Source of the DNA: Brassica napus
Taxonomy: Eukaryota; Streptophyta; Magnoliopsida; Brassicales; Brassicaceae
Assembly (NCBI RefSeq): GCF_020379485.1
Contig: NC_063436.1
Span: 38,654,877-38,718,876, forward strand
Length of the DNA stretch: 64,000 nucleotides
Reading direction: 5' to 3'
Positions 32,743 through 43,439 of this stretch are shown piece by piece. Made by a program: the position numbers and the translations under genes. Positions within the stretch are counted from its first letter, which is position 1, and every line of letters begins with the position of its first letter. The notes below the pieces were generated by a model, which saw only the letters and a program-made list of their open reading frames with translations, made no database searches and had not been told where the DNA came from.

Positions 32743-32835
32743 GTAATTCCTAAATTTTTCTTTTTACATTCAAGTAGAAAATGCTTGGTATGGAACCTAG
32801 AATGTCTAGGGGATTCTGATGAGGGTCTCTGTTAG
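32743..32835 (+). other. predicted 93-bp intron at the gag/protease junction
   Basis: G|GTAATT donor after the gag text DSISG, T-rich interior, branch-like TTCTGAT at about 32814-32820, acceptor CTGTTAG at 32829-32835. Removal takes out the in-frame TAA at 32751-32753, keeps phase 1, and restores the ISGTL..GG protein text usual at this junction in chromoviruses. Retention gives Gag alone. Confidence 0.7.
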
Positions 32836-35800
32836 GAACCCTCATGATTGGTGGTGTGGAAACCCACGTACTTTTCGACACAGGGGCTACACATAGTTTT
32901 GTGAGTCCGGGACTGGTCGGAAAGGGTCTGTTCTGTCTGGACGCTGGAGATAATTTTGGGATAGTGAGGGCGGCCGGAGGGCAAGCCATGAACTCACTAG
33001 GTCTCATGTCAAATATCCCAGTGTCAATACAGGGAAAGGTATTCCCTGTGGATTTAGTCTGTGTCCACCTAAAGAATCACGAAGTGATCCTAGGTATGGA
33101 CTGGTTGGGAAAGTATCGGGCCACTCTCGATTGCCATAAAGGTCGTGTGCAATTGGAGACTGGGCTTCGACCGATCCAGTACCAATGTCTGTGTCCGGCT
33201 CAAGAGAAAGTAGTGGTTTCAGCAGTTCGAGCGATTCGGATGTTGGAACAGGGTTGTCAGTCCTTTTTGGCTACAATTACAACTACAGAGCCGGGCAGTT
33301 CTGTCTGTCTGAAAGACCTTTCAGAGGATTCGTTGGTGTCGAAGTTCCCAGATGTGTTCCAGGTACCTCAGGGTGTCCCCCCTGATAGGTCGGATCCATT
33401 TACGATTGAACTAGAGCCAGGGACAGCTCCGCTGTCCAAGAGTCCGTACCGGATGGCTCCGGCCGAGATGGCCGAGCTAAAGAAGCAATTGGAAGAATTG
33501 CTTGACAAGGGGTTCATACGGCCAAGTAGCTCCCCTTGGGGTGCACCAGTCCTCTTCGTGAGAAAGAAGGATGGTAGCATGCGTCTGTGCATCGACTATC
33601 GAGGGTTGAACAGGGTCACTGTGAAGAACAAGTACCCGTTGCCCAGGATAGACGAACTGTTGGATCAACTCAAAGGAGCCAAGTGGTTTTCCAAGATTGA
33701 TTTGGCTTCAGGGTATCATCAGATCCCTATAGAGCCAAATGATATTAGGAAGACGGCATTTAGGACCAGGTACGGTCATTACGAGTTCGTAGTGATGCCG
33801 TTCGGTCTGACCAATGCACCTGCCGCTTTCATGAAAATGATGAACAGCGTGTTCCGAGATTTCTTGGATGAATTCGTGATCATCTTCATTGATGATATCC
33901 TAATTTATTCCAAGGATGAGGAATCTCATAAGAAACACTTGAGAGCCGTGCTGGAACGATTACGAGAACACAAACTCTATGCTAAACTCAGTAAATGTAG
34001 CTTTTGGCAGAAGAGTATTGGGTTCCTCGGCCATATTGTTTCCGATCAGGGCATCTCGGTGGATCCAGAGAAGATCAGGGCAATCAAGGATTGGCCCCGA
34101 CCACGCAGTGCTACGGAAGTCAGAAGCTTCTTAGGGCTGGCAGGTTACTATAGGAAGTTTGTGAAAGGATTCGCAAGCTTGGCTCAGCCTATGACGCGGT
34201 TGACTGGGAAGGACGTTAAGTTCACATGGGCTGAAGAGTGTGAGGAATGTTTCTCCGCACTTAAGAACATGCTGACTAGCGCACCCGTCCTAGTGCTTCC
34301 GGAGGCCGACCAACCATATGTGGTCTATACGGACGCGTCCATCACTGGACTAGGTTGCGTATTGACCCAGCATGGGAAAGTCATTGCCTATGCGTCCAGG
34401 CAATTGAGGAAACATGAGGGAAACTACCCCACCCATGATCTCGAAATGGCTGCGGTAGTATTCGCCTTAAAGATTTGGCGATCATACTTGTATGGCGCCA
34501 AAGTTCAGATACTTACGGACCATAAGAGTCTTAAGTATATATTCACCCAGCCTGAGTTAAACTTAAGGCAGAGGAGGTGGATGGAATTCGTAGCTGACTA
34601 CGATTTGGACATCACCTACTATCCGGGAAAGGCTAATCTGGTAGCAGACGCTTTGAGCCGGAAGAGGGCTGATGTATCGGCCGAACGGGAGGCGGACGAC
34701 CTGGACGGTATGGTCCGTGCTCTGCGGCTGAATGTGCTGACTACGACAACCGAAGCTTTGGGGTTGGAGGCGGTTAACCAAGCCGACCTGCTTACTCGAA
34801 TCCGGTTGGCTCAAGGTCAGGACGAGAACCTGAATAAGGTTGCTCAGAATGATAGGACGGAGTACCAGATCGCAAAGGATGGTACCATCCTAGTAAACGG
34901 TCGGATCAGTGTTCCTAATGATAGGAGTCTAAAGGAAGAGATTATGAGGGAAGCTCATAAGTCCAGATTCTCGGTTCATCCTGGGGCGACCAAGATGTAC
35001 CAGAACCTTAAGAAATTCTATCATTGGATCCGTATGAAGGCAGATGTAGCGGAATGGGTGGCCAAGTGTTCCACTTGCCAACTCATCAAAGCAGAACATC
35101 AGGTGCCTAGTGGGTTATTACAAAGCTTGCCTATTCCGGAATGGAAATGGGATCACATCACAATGGACTTTGTGACCGGGTTCCCTACCACGAGGAATAA
35201 GAAGGATGCGGTTTGGGTTGTGGTTGATCGACTAACCAAATCAGCACACTTCCTGGCCATCAAGAAGTCGGATGGGGTAGATCAGATTGTACGTAAGTAT
35301 ATTGATGAGATCGTCCGTCTACATGGTGTGCCGGCAAGCATAGTCTCGGATAGGGATTCAAGGTTCACATCTTACTTCTGGAAGGCTTTCCAAAAGGCCT
35401 TAGGAACAAGGGTGAACATGAGTACAGCCTATCACCCACAGACGGATGGACAGTCTGAACGTACGATCCAGACATTGGAAGATATGTTGCGAGCATGTGT
35501 TCTAGACTGGGGTGATTCCTGGGAGAAACATCTACCTCTGGTAGAATTTGCTTACAACAATAGTTTCCATAGTAGTATTGGCATGTCGCCATACGAAGCT
35601 CTGTATGGGCGTCCATGCAGGACACCCCTATGCTGGACCCAAGTTGGGGAACGCAGCATGATTGGTCCGGAGATTGTCGAAGAGACAACCGAAAAGATCA
35701 AGTTCTTGAGGGACAAGATGAGACAGGCACAAGATCGCCAAAAGAACTATGCAGATCGAAGAAGGAAAGATCTCGAGTTTCAAGTAGGTGATTTGGTGTA

Positions 35801-36290
35801 TCTCAAAATGATTACCTTCAAAGGACGAGTCCGAATTTCCGGGAGACGGAAGTTAGACCCGAGATACTTGGGGCCGTTCAAGGTCATTGAAAGAGTTGGG
35901 ATGGTGGCCTACAAGTTGGACTTGCCGGCCAAGATGGACGCATTTCATAATGTGTTCCACGTCTCCCAACTTCGGAAATGTTTGACGGACCAAGACATCG
36001 CTCTTCCTGCCATTCCAGACGATCTTGGTAAGAACCTAACCTTGGAAACGAGGCCAGTTCGAATCATAGATAGGATGGAAAAAGCAACAAGGAAGAAGAC
36101 GGTCCAGATGGTCAAGGTCGTCTGGGACTGTAATGGTCAGGATATAATCACTTGGGAGACCGAAGCTAGAATGAAAGCAGAGTACCCAGAGTGGTTGGAC
36201 CAGTTTGTTTCCGAGGAAGCATTCGATTCGGATTCGAGGACGAATCCATCCCAAGGGGGGGAGACTTGTCACGCCCCCAATCCTGAATAG
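32836..36290 (+). CDS. pol of element B: protease-RT-RNase H-integrase-chromodomain
   Basis: Open from the acceptor; the first ATG is at 32844 (numbering from it, 1148 residues). Protease FDTGAT at 11-16. RT about 215-395 with [25 protein letters not shown] and FIDD 348-351. RNase H with D497, E534, D559, D602. Integrase zinc site H705, H712, C742, C745 and catalytic D775, D836, E872 (35 residues between the last two), then the [11 protein letters not shown] and FHVSQLRK tail. A chromodomain-like end at about 1070-1121 (RIIDR ... VKVVWDC ... ITWETEARM) likely steers insertion to heterochromatin. All catalytic residues are present. The stop TAG (36288-36290) lies 24 nt inside the 3' LTR, so the frame crosses the PPT. 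Expressed as Gag-Pol only if the 93-bp intron is removed, or else by an unexplained internal start. Confidence 0.95.
36251..36266 (+). other. polypurine tract of element B
   Basis: CCAAGGGGGGGAGACT directly before the 3' LTR; primes plus-strand DNA. It is also translated as part of pol. Confidence 0.85.
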
Positions 36291-38360
36291 GATTGTTGGG
36301 ACGGCCATGGTTCGAGGAAACGTACAAGCCAGTCTTGAGACATCAAGGCAAGCGTTCCATGGTCGAGAAAGAAGGTTAAGGACATAAGGAAACTTAGACT
36401 TAACCTTATACAAGCTAAGAGACAGCTAGGACGAGTAAGACGGTAGCTAGGACGAAGTGGACGAGTAGCTCGGCCAGCTCAAGGAAGCTAGGTTCAGTTC
36501 ACTCCAGCTCAGTCCCTACTAAGTCAGCTCCACTAGCTGGACTACTAGCTCACTCAGCTGAGGCAGCTGAGTGTCAGCTCATCTCAGCTAGACGGACTGT
36601 CCGGGCTTTAGGCCGATGGTCCGGGTCTGGGTCAGTGGCGGGCTGGGAGGTCCGGCCATGAGGCCATGGGCTGTTGGGTCCTTGGGCAAGGCTGTGGGCT
36701 GTGTCCAGGAAGCCTGGGGCGTGGGTTGGGCTTGTGGCCGACCCCAAACCCAATCAGAAAGGGCGAAGGGATGCAAGTGGCCGAAAGGGGGCAACTCTTG
36801 GCCGATGGTGCCCATTCGCTAGCAAGTCGTGCCTGTTCGTGGGGCAAGACTTACCCCCTCGTTTTCTATAAATATGGGGGCTCTCTGGTCGATTTCATTA
36901 TCCAATTCCAGAGTAAAATACTCAGAGAAAAACGTAGAGAGAAAGAAAGAGAGAAAGAGAGAGTTCCGGCCAAGAGAAAGGCCGATTGTGGTGGTGTTGT
37001 GTTCCGGCGACTCTGATCGTTTGAGAACTAACTCCGGTCAAGAATGGGAGATCAAGACAAGGAGAAGAGCATGGAGAACCCAGACGTGGTTCACAAGGTA
37101 TGTGATGGGCCGTGGCTCCATCAGACCGAACGGACGGTCCATGCGGCCGCACCGCGGCTCTGGTCGGTTCCTAAGTCCCATCCGGCTCTCCTTATCTATT
37201 TCAATTCGTTTCTCTTCTCTTCTCTCTGGTTAAACACGAAGGGTTGTGTTGGTTGAGTCCAAGGGACACGTCCCTAGGCTTTGGCCGAACATAACTAGAC
37301 CGCTAACCTAGACACGGGTCGGTTAGACGGATGATCCGATCGCACCAAGACTGGGCGGTTAGGACGAACGGTTGGGAATGACCCAAAGGGCACGAGTTGT
37401 CAAGAGTCATGAGTGTCCAAAGGTTGTGAGCTGCCAAAGGGTGTCAGGGACCAAAGGGTACGAGTTACCAAAGGTTGCGAACATCAAAAGGTACGAGGAC
37501 CAAGAGGCACGATTGGCCAAAGGGTGCATGTTCCAAACGGTGTCTTTCGGGACAGGTTAGGACCAATCCTTATGGATCAGCCTATGGCTTGTCTAGTAAG
37601 AAAAGGTCACGGTTTGTCTAAGCCAAGGTAGAGTCGCAAGGTCTGACCGGTTGCTAAGCCTTCCGGATTAGGCTTGAGGCTTACTCGGCCGATTGGATCC
37701 AGGCCTAAGGCCGGATCAGGTAAGGGAGTCCGTTGGGCCATTGAGCCGGACTCCATTGGCCGGTCGCACCTAGATTCTATCCGGATAGACGGATTGGTCT
37801 TTGGGGACGATCCGGATCTGTTCGTGTGTTCTGTTATCTATTCTGGACTATCTATCTGATTCTAAGTCAAGGGGTGGTTGGTTGTATGACTTAGGATACG
37901 GTAGGTAGGTTCATACGTTTTTGTGATTATGTTGACTGAGGTTTATCTAAGTTCTAGGAACCAAGCCAAGCATGGTAGAATCAATCTGTTCTATTCTCGG
38001 TTATGATTAATGCTTATCTGGTTGTGGTTTCAGGAACTAAGGATGGTCCTGGTCAAGCCAAGGAGCCGTGAAGGCTCGGTCAGTGAGAGGCTGTGTAACG
38101 TGTGGATAGATGATGCTAGAGATGAACTAGTGATTGTCTATGAGACTGTTAAGAAGTTGTGTATTGAATCTCATGTTTCTAAGTAATACAAAGTTTATAC
38201 ATTGTTATTCCGCTGTGCAATCTGTTTCTGTGTTTATGAACCTCATATTCGAATATGACTTAGTAACTAATAGACATCAAAATGGATCAAACAAGCAAAG
38301 AAATTAATAAGTAAGTCTGCGGACTCCATCAGGTCGAGAGGCCAGGGTTCGGGTCTTACA
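36267..38360 (+). repeat. 3' LTR of element B
   Basis: 2094 bp, same ends and length as the 5' LTR. Differences noted by eye include 36666, 37144, about 37388, 37566, about 37607, about 37987, about 38047 and about 38106. Followed by the target duplication CTAGC. Confidence 0.95.
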
Positions 38361-38820
38361 CTAGCCATGTATCGTCTCTCTTAGACCAACATGAACACCG
38401 CATATGCTCACTTGTTAAGAACGGCCACCAGGGAATAACACTAACCTCCAAGAGAGTGCTGCACGTTTCTTTCAACCTAAGACACTCTCTGGTCCATGTT
38501 ACTCCCCTTATCCAGGTCGTCCATACAAGGATCTTGCATTGTGTCCATCATCCAATCCGTCTATTACCTCTGAATAACTAACTAGATAACTAACCTTTTT
38601 GTTTTCAGGATCTTGTCCTTGGAGAGTTCATCTTGGCTAAGCCGGCTCATCTTGGAACTTCCCCGTTCACAAGCATGAAACCCAAACTTACCTCAACTCT
38701 CACTTGGCTCACCACAGATAAGGTTCCAAGTCATCTCAGTTTTCAGAAATAATTTCGGTTTGAAACTCAACATCTTTGAGCACTGTCCTTAACAGGATCA
38801 AGCATGCTCTGATACCAAAT
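38361..38820 (-). other. leader of element E with PBS at 38806-38817
   Basis: Non-coding. On the minus strand TGGTATCAGAGC (initiator tRNA-Met PBS) lies 3 nt from the LTR that begins at 38821. The start of an E gag should lie further left but was lost or separated; only about 28885-29032 remains beyond the B insertion. Confidence 0.7.
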
Positions 38821-40520
38821 TGTAAGGCCCCGACCCGGCTACCAAAGCCGCGGTGGATACCTCACGTTGCTCGGTCCATACACTGACCGAACCTCTCAAA
38901 ATTTTGCCCTTTATCTATATTATCGCCAATAGGCGAGGGCTAACTTAGATCTTAGCTTAAGACTATCTTAGTCATTCCCTAGCTTATATCATTTCAACTT
39001 ATGTACAGTGGAATAATATCTACTTAACCATTGGTCTAAGACCAATTTAATACTTGTCTGGTCGAATCACTTCAGCTAATGGTTAGTATACTCGACTACC
39101 AGCTAGCTCCAAGGTCAATCCCGAACCCAAATCAAGGCATACATAATCTGAGGTTCCATTCCCCTAACCATTCTATCTAGATCTATGCAACATTGCTAGA
39201 TCATAACTTTGCCACATCCACGGAGCTTGTTAGCTCATTGTCCCAGCTGACTTAGCTGTTTAGCTAGCTCATCCAGCTAGCTGAGCTGAACCACTTCACT
39301 TGAGGTTCCATAACTCTCGTCCAGCTGATAGAGCTATGAGGTAGCTTCGACCAACTCCCCGTCTACTCGTACAGCTCTCTTATACCTGCATAGACTCTTC
39401 CCTTTGGTACTTAGTCATTCAGCCAACCATCCCCACAGACCAAGTACCTTTCGGAAGTCTCCAGCTACATTTCTGGCCACTTCCAAAAGTGCTCCAAAAA
39501 TTAATTAAAATTCATGAAAACTCATGATAAATCCCAACTAAGAGATTCCCATAATCGGAATCCAATGAATCGACCCAGATCATATGGATCCCGATCATGA
39601 TCATTCCGGCCAAGGCCATGGACATCACCCCTAAACCAGCCAAGGCCATGGTTCAGTGCTATCAAGTCTTAAGCGTATGCTCCCTTGGAGCCAAGTCCTC
39701 TCATGGACTAATAATGCCCATCAGATCCTAATCCAATCAACCAACCACCCCACATGATCAGAACTGATGAGTCTTCACACTTACCTAACCGGCCATGGAA
39801 CCATGTCCCAATGAACCCGATCAATCTTACCCTTACAACCGGTGCATCCTTTGATCAATCAGATCAGACACCTTGATCCATCACCTATAAATCAGGTCGT
39901 CCATCCTTTCCCAAGACCAGATGACACACGGCCTTCTCCTCATGCGGCCACTACCGCTGTCCCACAACAGTTTCCGTTTACTCAGTTAACTGTCATGGAT
40001 AACTACCTTGCTGAAAGGTCACGACTCTTCACCCCTGAACTATGATCATGGCAAATCATACCCATCCATAGATCACACTCTGATGGATCAGGCCGTAATC
40101 AACAGAAACCCAGTTCCCATGTCCCGCCCCATATAGTATGGCCGATGCATTGCATCCGTCCATCACACCATATGGACGAGTTATACCAACTATGATCCGA
40201 CCCCTTCCTCAACTACTGTATCCTTAGATCATTTCACAATATATGTAGTCTTCAAGAGCGTGCCATGCTTGGCCAGGACCAGTTCCACAAGAGACATAAA
40301 CATAAACCAGAAAGTAATCATAAACCGGTTACCTTATACATGATCTGATTAGATCATGTGCCTTCCCTTATCATGGACATCCATGCTCCTTCAAAGTACG
40401 CCTTCATCATATCTTGTCAAGACCTTATCATATACTTACAGTAATGATAAGATCCAGGCAAGGGTCGCTCATCTCTTCCCTTGAACTCCCATGAAGAGAA
40501 TATAGTTTGACGATATTCAT
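38821..40520 (-). repeat. 5' LTR of element E, truncated
   Basis: Starts TGTAAGGCCCCGACCC as written on plus, next to a minus-sense PBS. Contains an AGCT-rich segment (about 39230-39400). The outer end is missing: near 40520 the sequence switches to an A-family LTR. Short frames inside (e.g. 39842-40045) are not recognisable as genes. Confidence 0.7.
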
Positions 40521-40524
40521 GAAG

Positions 40525-41553
40525 TTCAAATCACAATCGAACCACTAAAAACCGATTTTCCGAAGGCAACAGACATGTATCCAAATCGGCTGCGGATAAG
40601 CTAGAGTATGGCAATCGGACCGCGGACAAGCCAAACTCGATCGATACACGGCGACCAAGCATGCACACAGCTCGGTCGCTACGTAGCGACCGAGCACGCG
40701 TACTGCTCGGTCGCTACATAGCGACCGAGCACGTGCACTGCTCGGTCGCTACGTAGCGACCGAGCACACATATGTAGCGACCGAGCTCGGAACCTAGCTT
40801 GGTCAATACGTAGTGACCAAGCACATGAACGTTTCGATCGTTACGAAGCGATCGAGCTTTCTCAAAACATCGATACGACGCAAATCCATGCATTCTCGTC
40901 TACTCTTTAATGCTATCTCTCGATCAAACTTTACGATAAAAACCGCAGAAAGTTTGTTTTTATCGAAGAAACCGTAATAAACGTTTCGAGTCAAAAGATG
41001 GCCCAAAGAGACCTAAGACGTGACTCGAAGCCCACTTACGATTTCTTAACCAACAGCCCATAAGACGTATGACAATTTGTGCTTGGTTCGCAAGGAAAGA
41101 TAAATGTCCATTTTTAAGCTATGACGGCTTAAGGGCAGAAGAGGAAAAGCGTAAACCGACCTAGGAGCGAGTATACAAGGAGTCTTAGGCGAGAGGCAGG
41201 AAGAGAAATTTTTCACAACAAACTAGCACTTAGAGCAATTTAGGCAATTTTCCGTTTTTTGTTATTCGAGCTGCGACTCAATTAGGTTGTTGCCGTCTTA
41301 GGGTTTTAGAACTAGGAATCTCGCCGACAGCTCTCGAAGCCCAGACTCTTACCTTGTTGTAATGCTCAAACGCAGATTCGGAATAAGATCTACTTTGTTC
41401 TACTTTTACGGTTTTTATACATTATCGTTGTTATCCCGTGTTCTGATTGCTTAGAGTATGGTATTAGCAGATATCTGGGACCTCTGGGAAATTAGGGTGC
41501 TCCTACTTTCCTTATTTAAATGGAAATCGACAGTGTGAATTTCGGTTCCCACA
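40525..41553 (+). repeat. 5' LTR, truncated at its outer end
   Basis: Homologous to 47320-48487 and ends GGTTCCCACA before the PBS. The first about 120 bp (TGTTGGGG start) are missing. A small palindrome array at 40670-40870 has three to four copies. Confidence 0.85.
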
Positions 41554-41624
41554 GTTTGGTGCTAGAAGGAGGGAGGGGGTACGGATCAATCTAACTCTCA
41601 GCCACAAAACGCTCGCTCAAAACA

Positions 41625-41791
41625 ATGTCTGGAAATACGAAAAAAAAAATTACAGTTCGCAATACCGCTGGTATGACAACTCCAGCCGCCACTGCGCCTA
41701 TGGCCAACGCCTACGAAAACGCCTCAGTTCTTCAGAAAATCAAAAACCTTGCTGCGACTTTTCGCCACAGGAAGTGCAATGAAACGAGCTA
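41625..41791 (+). pseudogene. gag N-terminus remnant of the A element
   Basis: ATG at 41625 about 55 nt after the PBS opens MSGNTKKKITVRNTAG and an Ala/Thr-rich stretch with ENASVLQKIKNLA, then stops at 41789-41791 after 55 codons. Position and composition fit the N-terminus of a Tat-like Gag, but the sequence differs from the gag at 1-370. No capsid domain or zinc knuckle follows, so it cannot form particles alone. Confidence 0.5.
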
Positions 41792-41979
41792 GCAATTTCT
41801 CTTTCTAAACATAAAGGAAAACGATAAATCTTATCGAATCCCGTAAGTTTGGCTCACCTCCGAGCTAAAGAAGTCTCAATGCGTAAGGGTTTTACCAAAA
41901 CACGTTTTCCGAAAACTTTTCGGAAGGGTAAAACTTGTTCTCCTAGGTTAATCACGGAAAAAGGAAGTGCTGTAAATCG

Positions 41980-42420
41980 ATTACACAGCTCGGTCGCTAC
42001 GTAGCGATCGGACTCTAGCCAAGCTCGGTCGCTACGTAGCGACCGAGCACGCACACAGCTCCGTCGCTATGTAGCGACCGGGAACGCACACAGCTTGGTC
42101 GCTACGTAGCGACCGAGCACACACACAGCTCGGTCGTTACGTAGCGACCGAGCTCGAGCCAAGCTCGGCCGCTACGTAGCGACATAGTACGCGTACTGCT
42201 CGGTCGCTAAGTAGAGACCAAGCTACAGCAAAGCTCGGTCGCTACGTAGCGGCCGAGCATGCACACAGCTCGGTTGCTACATCGCGACCGAGCTCTAGCG
42301 AAGCTCGGTCGCTACGTAGCGGCCGAGCACGCACACAGCTCGGTTGCTACATCGCGACCGAGCTCTAGCGAAGCTCGGTCGCTACGTAGCGACCGAGCTC
42401 AAGCCAATTCTCCACTCGAT
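41980..42420. repeat. palindrome array inside the internal region
   Basis: About twelve copies of the TCGCTACGTAGCGA palindrome with different linkers (ACGCACACA and TCTAGCCAA types) from those at 27.6 kb. A two-unit block (about 42228-42298) is repeated at 42298-42368. Lies outside an LTR. Confidence 0.85.
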
Positions 42421-42439
42421 ACATAGAGACCAGTGAGGC

Positions 42440-43380
42440 CTCAGAAAGGTCCTACTTTGCGTTCTCCTTTGAATCCTCATCAAAACGCTTTTCGTTTCGT
42501 CTCAATCGGAGTTTCCATTGATATTTTACGACAAAAATAAGAAGGACTCTTCTTGTTTTGCTTCTACTCGCTACGTAGCGACCTGTCAGACCTTCAATCG
42601 CTACATAGCGACCTGTCAGGCTTCAAAAAGTTCCTCCTTTACGTTCTTCTTTGAATCCTCATCGAAACGCTTTTGGTTTCGTCTCAATCGGAGTTTCCGT
42701 TGAGATTTTACGACTAAAACAAGTAGGACTCTTTTGGCTTGCTTCTACTCGCTACGTAACGACCTGTCAGACCTCCACTCGCTACATAGCGACCTGTCAG
42801 GCCTCAGAAATGTCCTTCTTTGCGTTCTCCTTTGAATCATCATCGAAATGCTTTTTGTTTCGTGTCAATCGGAGTTTCGGTTGAGATTTTATGACGAAAA
42901 CAAGTAGGACTCTTCTTGGTTTGCTTTTACTCGCTACGTAGCGACCTGTCAGACCTTCACTCGCGACCTGTCAGGCCTCAGAAAGGTCCTCCTTTGCATT
43001 CTCTTTTGAATCCTCATCGAAACGCTTTTCGTTTCGTCTCAATCGGAGTTTCCGTTGACATTTTACGACGAAAACAAGTAGGACTCTTCTTGGCTTACTT
43101 CTATACGCTACATAGCAACCTGTCAGACCTCCTGCTCGCTACGTAGCGACCTGCCAGGCCTTATAAAGCTCCTCTTTTGTGTTCTCTTTTAAGTCCCGAT
43201 CGAAACGCAGCTTTTCGTTTAGTCTCAATCGGAGTTTCCATTGAGATTTTACGACGAAAACAAGTAAGACTCGTCTAAACTCCTTCGCTTGCTCCTACTC
43301 TCCCTTACCTCCATCTTTGTGTTCTCCTTCATATCTCGATCGAAACGTCCCTTGTTTCATCTCGATTAGAGTTACCATTG
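42440..43380. repeat. tandem repeat, unit about 175-180 bp, 5-6 copies
   Basis: Copies of a block starting near AGGTCCTCCTTTGCGTTCTC occur at about 42450, 42625, 42805, 42979, 43162 and, diverged, 43305. Each unit holds TTGAATCCTCATCGAAACGC, TCAATCGGAGTTTCC, TTTTACGACGAAAACAAG and one or two TCGCTACGTAGCGACCTGTC palindrome variants. Open frames at 42518-43146 merely follow the repeat. Confidence 0.85.
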
Positions 43381-43439
43381 AAAATTTACGATAAAAAAAA
43401 CCGCAAAGACTTGTTTTCTCGCATGGATTCAGATTAATC

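Larger units (their letters stand above)
29033..38360 (+). mobile_element. intact Ty3/gypsy chromovirus B (Tekay-like), 9328 bp
   Basis: Complete element: LTR 29033-31126, PBS, gag, pol (protease, RT, RNase H, integrase, chromodomain), PPT, LTR 36267-38360, flanked by the perfect target duplication CTAGC (29028-29032 and 38361-38365). Both LTRs are 2094 bp; comparing by eye I find about 8 substitutions and no indel, i.e. about 0.4 percent, implying insertion within roughly the last few hundred thousand years at usual plant rates. No stop or frameshift is seen in the enzyme domains, so it may be competent. It sits in the leader of element E. Lineage is inferred from the integrase tail and chromodomain. 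Confidence 0.95.

Noticed and set aside
42518..43146. Ser/Phe-rich repeated proteins
   Set aside because: Frames follow the 175-180-bp tandem repeat and shift between units; no coding signal.
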